A stretch of DNA of 11,842 nt from assembly GCA_036278455.1 (NCBI GenBank), contig DASULB010000027.1:1-11842 (forward strand), in the 5' to 3' direction. Origin of the DNA: FW021-bin31 sp036278455. GTDB lineage: Bacteria; Bacteroidota; Bacteroidia; Chitinophagales; Chitinophagaceae. Positions 1-5,906 of this stretch are shown here, piece after piece (position 1 is the stretch's first letter; every line of letters starts with the position of its first letter). The notes under the pieces were generated by a model. The model was not told the DNA's origin. It ran no database searches and worked only from the letters and a program-made list of their open reading frames with translations. Both the position numbers and the translations under genes were made by a program.

Positions 1-715
1 TATACATCAGCAACATATCATCGCCCGAAGCGATGCAGTCTATTCCCTGAAAAGCACCCACATCCTGGAAGGCCTTTTTTTCGTATGCCAGATTGGCGCC
101 GTTGCACATGGTCCCGCAGCGGAGATGCGCCGTGGCACCGGTGATTCCCTGCATGCTCAGGAAATCAAGCGACTGAAAAACCTTAAAGAAGCAGGTCTCC
201 CGGTGGAAAGACACCGGTGCGGCCATGAATTTGAAACCGTTATTTTCATAATAGCTCACCAGTGTCGTCACCCAATGCTGATTCATCACGCAATCGGCGT
301 CCGTGGTGATGATCAAATCCCCGGTGCAAAGTTCGATGGCGGTTTCAATGGCCTTTTTCTTGTAGGAATTGATCGGCCTGGCATCGGTAAGGTATTCGGA
401 CAGGTTGACCAGCCGTACGTTCTTTGAGGTGAAATTTTCCACGAGTTCCGCTGTCCTGTCGGTAGAATGGTCGTTCACCACGATGATTTCCAGCAGATCT
501 TCGGGATAGGATTGCAGAGAGACTGCCTCCAGGCAGGAGAGGACATGCCTTTCTTCGTTTCTGGCCGGGATGACCACGCTGACCCTGGTTTTGCCCGATA
601 CCGGCATTTCGGGGGAGGAGAACGATCGCAGATGACGCCACCCGTAACGATACCAAAGCATCAGCAGACCATACAAAAACGCCAGGATAATGATAATGGT
701 AAATATGGTGTTCAT
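1..715 (-). CDS. Glycosyltransferase family 2, membrane-anchored, 3' end outside window
   Basis: Likely transfers a sugar from a nucleotide-sugar donor onto a lipid or polysaccharide acceptor at the inner membrane. Translation from the ATG at 715 runs open for 238 codons to the window edge. Residues 1-22 are a hydrophobic N-terminal segment (MNTIFTIIIILAFLYG...), probably a membrane anchor. The GT-A fold begins near residue 44 with RVSVVIPARNEE, followed by VVNDHSTDRT (79-88), the typical nucleotide-binding segment. The metal-binding DxD motif is D139-A140-D141 in TTDADC. Near the cut end, GDDMLLMY (231-238) fits the acidic motif that supplies the catalytic base in processive-type GT2 enzymes. 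The C-terminus, where further membrane helices are common in this class, is missing. Donor and acceptor cannot be read from the sequence, and no neighbouring cell-wall or exopolysaccharide gene is visible. The family call is firm; the substrate is unknown. Confidence 0.93.
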   Translation of the reverse strand, partial: MNTIFTIIIILAFLYGLLMLWYRYGWRHLRSFSSPEMPVSGKTRVSVVIPARNEERHVLSCLEAVSLQSYPEDLLEIIVVNDHSTDRTAELVENFTSKNVRLVNLSEYLTDARPINSYKKKAIETAIELCTGDLIITTDADCVMNQHWVTTLVSYYENNGFKFMAAPVSFHRETCFFKVFQSLDFLSMQGITGATAHLRCGTMCNGANLAYEKKAFQDVGAFQGIDCIASGDDMLLMY

Positions 716-1060
716 AAGCATGAAAAGGTTGTTAGAAAGGTTAAAAATAGGCTTTCCCGCTCACATCTATCGGAACCCCGGGCAGTGGTGTCCTTAAATA
801 ACAACTCAATGGTCCTAAAAGGTTGTCAATGTGCCGGATCAGGTGACCATTAAGTTTTGGCATATAGGGTGAAATCGTTTCCCATGGCGGCTCCGGCACT
901 GCCATGCTCCCGCTCTTTTCTTTAAATCCATGAAAACCGACGGGCAGCCGGAAACCGTTACCAAAGCGATGAATACAAATACGGCTTTTTCAGGGGACTA
1001 AGAAAAGGAATCATGCCCGGTGATGTGCTGATGTAGCTTTCAAACTTTGGGATAAAAGGA

Positions 1061-1083
1061 TAACCGGATCATAATTATGGTTA
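1061..1083. repeat. Inverted repeat containing the palindrome CATAATTATG
   Basis: TAACC at 1061-1065 is complementary to GGTTA at 1079-1083. The right part of the interval holds a perfect 10-base palindrome, CATAATTATG (1070-1079). It lies about 95 bases upstream of the amidohydrolase start in otherwise unassigned DNA. It could be a regulator binding site or chance structure in AT-rich DNA. No regulator can be named. Confidence 0.35.
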
Positions 1084-1091
1084 ATTTTAAT

Positions 1092-1104
1092 CCGCTGTCA
1101 GCGG
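1092..1104. repeat. Perfect GC-rich dyad CCGCTG-T-CAGCGG
   Basis: Six bases (CCGCTG) are followed by one base and their exact reverse complement (CAGCGG). As RNA this would fold as a four-pair stem with a five-base loop (CCGC-TGTCA-GCGG). It lies 74 bases upstream of the amidohydrolase ATG and just right of the AT-rich inverted repeat at 1061-1083. No T-run follows on the plus strand, so an intrinsic terminator is unlikely. An operator or a leader hairpin is possible. Confidence 0.4.
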
Positions 1105-1178
1105 CATCCCTTTGAAAAAATCATCCGGTAAAAAACAGGCGGTTGTACTCTTTCTTTTCCCCGTTATGATTATGCAAC

Positions 1179-2756
1179 ATGAAAACAAAAGCAGACCTCG
1201 TCGTTCATGATGCCATCATCTATACCGTTGATAAACGCTTTAGTGTTGCGCAGGCCTTTGCAGTGAAGGATGGCCGCATCATTGCCGTGGGCACCGATCA
1301 GGAAATAGCAGGTAAATATGATGCTGCCAAAGTGGTGGATGCCGCGGGCCGGGCGTTATATCCCGGGTTTATTGACGCCCATGCACATTTTTTCAGTTAT
1401 GGCCGGTCCCTGCAATCCGCCGGGCTGGCAGGAACGAAGAGTTGGGATGAGGTGCTTAGGCGGGTGGATGATTTTGCGAACACGAATACCTTTCCCTGGA
1501 TCATCGGTCGCGGGTGGGACCAGAACGACTGGCCCGGGCAGCAATTCCCTGATAACAGTGAGCTCAATGCGCGTTATCCGGGCATTCCCGTTTTGCTGAC
1601 GCGCATTGACGGTCACGCGGCCATCGCCAACCAGGCGGCGCTGGAAGCGGCAGGCATTTCGGCTGGCGGAGACATCCAGGGTGGGGAATTTCAAACCACC
1701 GGTGGAAAGCTTACCGGTCTTTTGGTGGATAACGCGGTAGGGCTTGTCAGCGGGAAGATACCACCCCTGATGCCCGGACAAAAAGAAAAGTGCCTGCTGG
1801 ATGCGCAGCGGAACTGTTTTGCTGCAGGACTTACTACCATTGCTGACTGCGGCCTGGATAAGGTGACGATTGATCTGATAGACAGTCTGCAGAAAACAGG
1901 GAAACTGAAAATGCGCCTTTATGTGATGTTGGCCGATGATCCTTCTCTTTACGCTTATTATCTTAAAGCGGGCCCTTATAAAACGGATTATCTGAATGTA
2001 CGCGCGTTCAAATTGTTTTCCGACGGTGCCCTGGGTTCCCGCGGCGCCTGTCTGCTGGAGCCTTACCAGGACCGCCCCGGCTGGAACGGCTTTTTGCTGA
2101 AAAGCCAGGCGTATTTCGACAGCATCGCCCGGCTACTCATTCAATCCGGTTTTCAAATGTGTACGCATGCCATTGGTGATGCGGCAAACCGCATGATACT
2201 GCATGTTTACGCCAGGGTGCTGAAAGGGAAAAACGACAGGCGTTGGCGCATCGAGCACGCCCAAATCCTGAACCCCGCTGACATCCCCCTGTTTGGTCAC
2301 TACAACATCATTCCATCCGTGCAGCCTACCCATGCCACCTCGGATATGTATTGGGCGGTGCAGCGCCTGGGCGCGGACCGCCTGGCGGGAGCCTATGCCG
2401 TTAAAGCGCTGATGCGGCAAAACGCCTGGATCCCTCTGGGTACCGATTTCCCGGTGGAAGATATTCATCCGATGAAGACGTTTTATGCCGCCGTCACCAG
2501 GCAGGACAGTGGCGGATATCCTCCCGGAGGTTTCCTTATCCAAAATGCGCTCACACGGGAAGAGGCCCTTCGCGGCATGACTCTCTGGGCCGCCAAAGCC
2601 GGTTTTGAGGAGGATGAAAAAGGCAGTGTCGAGCCGGGAAAATTCGCCGATTTCGTGATCCTGGATCGTGATATCATGCAAGCCCCCATGAAAGAAGTCC
2701 TGCAGGCAAAGGTATTGGCTACCTTTCTCGGAGGAGAACAGGTTTACGGCGATTGA
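1179..2756 (+). CDS. YtcJ-type metal-dependent amidohydrolase (Amidohydro_3 family)
   Basis: A predicted zinc-type hydrolase of the amidohydrolase superfamily, acting on C-N bonds of an unknown amide or related substrate in the cytoplasm. The 525 residues are a normal length. The N-terminal beta-sandwich strand (ADLVVHDAIIYTVDKRF) precedes the metal motif GFIDAHAHF (H68, H70). IDGHAAIAN (143-151), FKLFSDGALGSRGA (277-290, where K278 could be the carboxylated lysine), THAIGDAA (H330), RIEHAQ (H360) and GTDFPVEDIHP (D423) follow in the usual order. The C-terminus carries the common PGKFADFVILD segment (487-496). No signal peptide is seen, unlike many exported Bacteroidota relatives. The ATG at 1179 begins right before the conserved N-terminus; nearby upstream ATGs are out of frame. 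It appears to be a single-gene unit. N-substituted formamide deformylase is one characterised relative, but the family is diverse and the substrate cannot be assigned. Confidence 0.94.
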   Translation: MKTKADLVVHDAIIYTVDKRFSVAQAFAVKDGRIIAVGTDQEIAGKYDAAKVVDAAGRALYPGFIDAHAHFFSYGRSLQSAGLAGTKSWDEVLRRVDDFANTNTFPWIIGRGWDQNDWPGQQFPDNSELNARYPGIPVLLTRIDGHAAIANQAALEAAGISAGGDIQGGEFQTTGGKLTGLLVDNAVGLVSGKIPPLMPGQKEKCLLDAQRNCFAAGLTTIADCGLDKVTIDLIDSLQKTGKLKMRLYVMLADDPSLYAYYLKAGPYKTDYLNVRAFKLFSDGALGSRGACLLEPYQDRPGWNGFLLKSQAYFDSIARLLIQSGFQMCTHAIGDAANRMILHVYARVLKGKNDRRWRIEHAQILNPADIPLFGHYNIIPSVQPTHATSDMYWAVQRLGADRLAGAYAVKALMRQNAWIPLGTDFPVEDIHPMKTFYAAVTRQDSGGYPPGGFLIQNALTREEALRGMTLWAAKAGFEEDEKGSVEPGKFADFVILDRDIMQAPMKEVLQAKVLATFLGGEQVYGD

Positions 2757-2815
2757 CCCGTCAGACAAAAGGAAAGGGCAGCACCTTTGATGGGAAAGCC
2801 GTGTTCCCGGCAGAA

Positions 2816-2838
2816 TGTCAACGGATGACACCTTTTTT
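2816..2838 (+). terminator. Weak intrinsic terminator candidate after the amidohydrolase
   Basis: TGTCA (2816-2820) and TGACA (2826-2830) form a five-pair stem around the loop ACGGA, followed by CC and six T residues (2833-2838). It begins 60 bases after the amidohydrolase stop codon and ends well before the cysE start. The stem is short and not GC-rich, so the call is tentative. Confidence 0.35.
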
Positions 2839-2915
2839 GCGACCTTTGCCCCGTTTTAACTAATTTTACGTTCTCTTTGTTAGTTAATTGATCATGAATT
2901 ATCCCCTGGATCACC

Positions 2916-3728
2916 ATGGACGAAATCTTTTACCGGCATATATTGGATAAGCAGCGAGAGGTGAAAGCTGTGCCGCCCAATGAGATCATTGCTTCCTGGG
3001 CACTGAAGGTACTGCGATTGCTCTATCCTGAACAAGCCAAACGCCACTATACTTCCACCGAACAGATCAAACAGGAATTTTTAGCCCTGGAGCATGCCCT
3101 CACAGGTATTCTGAATGATACCAAAGCCTGCTGCGATTGCAATAACGAGGCCGTCGCAAGGGCTTTCTTCGACCGGATACCCTTGTTATATGAATGGCTC
3201 AACAAGGACGCTACCGCTATCCTTGAAGGAGACCCCGCCTCAAAGAATGAATTTGAGGTCATCCGTACCTATCCCGGATTCTTTGCTATTTCCTTTTACC
3301 GCCTGGCGCATGAATTGCTTCGTCTGGAGGTGCCGATGCTGCCACGTATTCTGACGGAGTATGCCCATTCGCATACCGGTATCGACATTCATCCCGGCGC
3401 TGAGATCGGGGAATATTTCTTTATCGATCATGGAACCGGCATCGTCATCGGCGAGACGGCGGTGATCGGCGATTATGTGAAATTGTACCAGGGGGTGACG
3501 CTCGGGGCGATGAGTGTGGAGAAGGACATGATGTTTGTAAAACGGCATCCCACGGTGGAAGATCACGTGGTGATCTATTCCGGTGCCACGATCCTGGGTG
3601 GAGAAACGGTGATCGGCCATCACAGCATCATCGGCGGAAACGTCTGGCTGACCAAAAGTGTACCGCCCAATTCCACGGTCTATCACAAGCCGTTGATCGA
3701 AGTCATTAAAAATAAAGTAATCCTGTAA
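2916..3728 (+). CDS. cysE: Serine O-acetyltransferase
   Basis: Transfers an acetyl group from acetyl-CoA to L-serine, giving O-acetylserine, the first step of cysteine synthesis, in the cytoplasm. The N-terminal half (1-140) is the alpha-helical SAT domain. The C-terminal half is the left-handed beta-helix of hexapeptide repeats: TGIDIHPGAEIG (154-165), IDHGTGIVIGETAVIG (170-185) and TILGGETVIG (225-234). D157 in IDIHP and H172 in IDHGTG match the catalytic Asp143 and His158 of the E. coli enzyme. The chain ends KNKVIL, unlike the Gly-Asp-Gly-Ile tail that lets E. coli CysE bind CysK. A cysteine cluster (C72, C73, C75) sits in the helical domain. The gene ends 13 bases before cysM, so the two are probably co-transcribed. 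The ATG at 2916 was chosen because the upstream ATG at 2894 is out of frame. Length is close to the family norm. Confidence 0.95.
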   Translation: MDEIFYRHILDKQREVKAVPPNEIIASWALKVLRLLYPEQAKRHYTSTEQIKQEFLALEHALTGILNDTKACCDCNNEAVARAFFDRIPLLYEWLNKDATAILEGDPASKNEFEVIRTYPGFFAISFYRLAHELLRLEVPMLPRILTEYAHSHTGIDIHPGAEIGEYFFIDHGTGIVIGETAVIGDYVKLYQGVTLGAMSVEKDMMFVKRHPTVEDHVVIYSGATILGGETVIGHHSIIGGNVWLTKSVPPNSTVYHKPLIEVIKNKVIL

Positions 3729-3741
3729 ATTTAATCCTGAA

Positions 3742-4614
3742 ATGTCGACAATTGCTGATCTGATAGGAGGAACGCCCTTGGTAGAAATCGGGAGGCTGAA
3801 CCCCAACCCCGCCGTAAAGATCTTTGCCAAGCTGGAAGGCAATAACCCCGGGGGCAGCGTAAAGGACCGGCCGGCGCTGAACATGATACGGAGTGCGATG
3901 GAGCGGGGAGATATTAAGAAAAGTACCCGGCTGGTGGAAGCCACCAGTGGTAATACGGGCATCGCCCTGGCAATGATCGCCCGTTTATTTGATCTTGAGA
4001 TAGAATTGGTCATGCCGGAAAGCTCCACCCGGGAGCGCACCCTTACCATGGAAGCTTACGGTGCGCAGGTCACCCTGCTGGAAAATATTGAGACCTGCCG
4101 GGATTATGCGGAAAAAAAAGGTGCGGAAGAGGGTTATTTTCTGCTGAACCAGTTCGCCAACCCCGATAACTATTTAGCGCACTACAGGACCACCGGCCCT
4201 GAAATATGGAAAGATACGGGTGGTGCTGTTACCCATTTCGTGAGCGCGATGGGCACTACCGGTACCATCATGGGGGTATCCAGATTCCTCAAGGAACAGG
4301 ATCCCGGCATACAGGTCGTCGGCTGCCAGCCTACAGAAGAAGCCTCCATTCCCGGGATCCGGCGTTGGCCGGAAGCTTACCTTCCCAAAATATTTGATCC
4401 TGCAAGAGTGGACCGCATCATGGATGTATCCCAGCAGGACGCCAAAGAGGCGACCCGGGCGCTGGCGAAAAGCGAAGCGGTTTTTGCCGGCATGAGCAGC
4501 GGGGGCGCTGCCTCGGCGGCTTTCCGCCTGGCCGCTGAATTAGCCTCCGGCGTCATCGTCTTCATTGTCTGCGACCGCGGTGACCGTTACCTAAGCAGTG
4601 ATTTATTCGGATAA
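3742..4614 (+). CDS. cysM: Cysteine synthase B type, PLP-dependent
   Basis: Joins O-acetylserine with sulfide (or thiosulfate in true CysM enzymes) to make cysteine, or S-sulfocysteine from thiosulfate. It is a fold-type II PLP enzyme. K41 in GGSVKDR is the Schiff-base lysine, N71 in TSGNTG contacts the cofactor, and GTTGT (171-175) is the phosphate-binding loop. SSGG (252-255) and CDRGDRY (277-283) complete the active site. The segments LEGNNPGGSVKDR (31-43), HYRTTGPEIW (147-156) and SIPGIRRWPEAYLPKIFD (202-219) follow E. coli CysM closely; the last is typical of the CysM branch rather than CysK. The 290 residues are slightly shorter than E. coli CysM (about 303), mostly at the C-terminus. 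It is the second gene of the cysE-cysM unit. The alternative is an O-acetylserine sulfhydrylase with CysK-like use of sulfide only. Confidence 0.94.
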   Translation: MSTIADLIGGTPLVEIGRLNPNPAVKIFAKLEGNNPGGSVKDRPALNMIRSAMERGDIKKSTRLVEATSGNTGIALAMIARLFDLEIELVMPESSTRERTLTMEAYGAQVTLLENIETCRDYAEKKGAEEGYFLLNQFANPDNYLAHYRTTGPEIWKDTGGAVTHFVSAMGTTGTIMGVSRFLKEQDPGIQVVGCQPTEEASIPGIRRWPEAYLPKIFDPARVDRIMDVSQQDAKEATRALAKSEAVFAGMSSGGAASAAFRLAAELASGVIVFIVCDRGDRYLSSDLFG

Positions 4615-4926
4615 AAATGCAGGGTTCTTCTCAGGGTTCCCCTGCTTCCTCATGACGGACCTTCAGCGGTTTTTTGTGATCTGATGCGTTTCGCCTGCAG
4701 CCGGGAAAGTCCCTGAACATGATGGCATCGTTTTTCGTGTGCTGTTGCCGCGACCCACGGTGTTTACAGATCCATATCGCTGTACATTATCCGGGGAGGG
4801 GATTATCTTCCCGACTGTTCGGTGGCCCTGATCAGGACCTGTCAGATAAGATACGCCCATTATTGGCCAATATTCCCATTGTTTTAGCGTAGAAAGTGTC
4901 CTTATTTTACAGCTAAATCCTTCATC
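4615..4926. other. Non-coding region upstream of the PhyH gene
   Basis: A 312-base gap with no believable gene. A minus-strand frame at 4663-4860 translates to low-complexity-like sequence with no recognisable domain and was set aside. Just after the cysM stop, GCAGGG (4619-4624) can pair with CCCTGC (4640-4645) across a 15-base loop, but no T-run follows directly, so terminator function is doubtful. The right end holds a perfect palindrome at 4861-4872. The promoter of the dioxygenase gene presumably lies between there and 4926, but no clear consensus match is visible. Confidence 0.55.
4861..4872. promoter_or_regulatory. Perfect 12-base palindrome TATTGGCCAATA, candidate operator
   Basis: TATTGGCCAATA is its own reverse complement over all 12 bases. 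It lies 54 bases upstream of the ATG of the PhyH-family gene, a usual place for a repressor or activator site. No regulator gene adjoins it, so the binding protein is unknown. A single copy is seen in the region. Confidence 0.4.
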
Positions 4927-5748
4927 ATGACAAAAACAGCCGATACGCTACCTGATTTAAATGACTTTAAGGTCCTCTCGCAGGAGCAAATCAATGCGTT
5001 CCGCGGAAACGGACATACCCTGGTTCGTGGTATTTTAAGCCCGGGAGAAGTGGCGGCTTACGAGCCTGTGATTGCTGAAGCCGCCCGGCGGTACAATACC
5101 GAAAAGCGCAAGTTGGAGAAGCGCGATACCTATGGCAAAGCTTTTTTGCAGATCATGAACCTCTGGCAGCATGACGAAGCGGTGAGAAAGTTCGTATTGG
5201 CCAAACGTTTTGCCAGGATCGCCGCTGATCTGATGGGCGTGAGTAATGTCCGATTGTATCATGACCAGGCACTCTTCAAGGAGGCAGGCGGCGGCCCTAC
5301 GCCATGGCATGTCGACCAGTATTACTGGCCGCTGGATTCGACCGATACCGTCACCATGTGGATGCCGCTGGTGGACATCACCGTGGAGATGGGCATGCTT
5401 ACCTTTGCTTCCGGGTCGCATCAAAAGGAAGTCGCCTTTTCCCATGAGATATCGGATGAATCGGATAAGGCGCTCAGCAGCTATGTCAAAGACCGTCAAT
5501 TCCCGGTTACGAGAGCCGCCGCTATGCAGGCAGGTGACGCTACCTGGCATTACGGGAACACCATCCATAGCGCGCCGGGCAATGCGTCGGGCTCCATGCG
5601 TGAAGTGATCACGATTATTTATTTCGCGGATGGCGCCAGGGTAACGGAACCCGCCAACAAATGGCAGGCGAATGACCGGAAGACCTGGCTGATGGACGGG
5701 CCTGTAGGCGAAGTGGCCGCTTCCGAACTGAATCCTCTATTGTTGTGA
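4927..5748 (+). CDS. Phytanoyl-CoA dioxygenase (PhyH) family Fe(II)/2-oxoglutarate enzyme
   Basis: Predicted non-haem iron oxygenase that couples 2-oxoglutarate decarboxylation to hydroxylation of an unknown small molecule in the cytoplasm. The 273 residues are typical for the family. The iron facial triad is visible as H128 and D130 in PWHVDQYYW and H214 in NTIHSAPGN. R225 in SMREVITIIYF is placed to bind the 2-oxoglutarate carboxylate. The substrate-side segment TVTMWMPLVDITVEMGMLTFASGSH (141-165) is characteristic of PhyH-type proteins. There is no signal peptide or membrane segment. It stands alone between cysM and the GH13 gene, with gaps of 312 and 158 bases, so context gives no substrate. 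Bacterial members act on lipids, amino-acid derivatives, ectoine and secondary metabolites, and nothing here discriminates between them. All key residues are present, so it should be active. Confidence 0.92.
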   Translation: MTKTADTLPDLNDFKVLSQEQINAFRGNGHTLVRGILSPGEVAAYEPVIAEAARRYNTEKRKLEKRDTYGKAFLQIMNLWQHDEAVRKFVLAKRFARIAADLMGVSNVRLYHDQALFKEAGGGPTPWHVDQYYWPLDSTDTVTMWMPLVDITVEMGMLTFASGSHQKEVAFSHEISDESDKALSSYVKDRQFPVTRAAAMQAGDATWHYGNTIHSAPGNASGSMREVITIIYFADGARVTEPANKWQANDRKTWLMDGPVGEVAASELNPLLL

Positions 5749-5906
5749 GAGGGGGCGCGTCTCCCACTAAGTGGCCCGTCGAAGAACCCCCTGGGGGATG
5801 ATAACGGGCATTGCGGGAAGGGAGACCGGCCAAAAGCAGCTTCTTTACCGGGGTGGTTCCTTTACTGTAGCTATCTGTAGGTTTTGTCTTTATCTTATCT
5901 TTCACC

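Larger units (their letters stand above)
716..1178. other. Non-coding region between divergent genes
   Basis: This 463-base stretch separates the start of the minus-strand glycosyltransferase from the start of the plus-strand amidohydrolase, so it should hold promoters for both. I found no convincing match to the Bacteroidota promoter consensus (TTTG, 19-21 bases, TAnnTTTG) on either strand. A TTTG at 1111-1114 lacks a well-spaced partner. The open frame of 128 codons starting at 467 runs into this region from the antisense of the glycosyltransferase and resembles no known protein. The clear structures are two small dyads at 1061-1083 and 1092-1104, listed separately. Confidence 0.6.

Noticed and set aside
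467..853. Plus-strand frame of 128 codons overlapping the glycosyltransferase start
   Set aside because: Most of it is antisense to the glycosyltransferase N-terminus and the rest runs into the non-coding gap without any motif.
2773..2788. Hairpin AAAGG/CCTTT just after the amidohydrolase stop
   Set aside because: No T-run follows, so it does not look like an intrinsic terminator; the dyad at 2816-2838 is a better candidate.
2133..2831. Open frame of 232 codons on the minus strand opposite the amidohydrolase
   Set aside because: Almost entirely antisense to a gene with full catalytic motifs; no domain, signal or plausible composition of its own.
3240..4049. Open frame of 269 codons on the minus strand across the cysE/cysM junction
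   Set aside because: It is antisense to two well-supported genes, resembles no known protein and is explained by codon bias of the real genes.
4663..4860. Minus-strand frame of 65 codons in the gap after cysM
   Set aside because: Short, no domain, no promoter or neighbour to support it.
5787..5797. CCCCC-T-GGGGG dyad after the PhyH-family gene
   Set aside because: The loop would be too small for the full stem and there is no following T-run; probably chance in a GC-rich patch.
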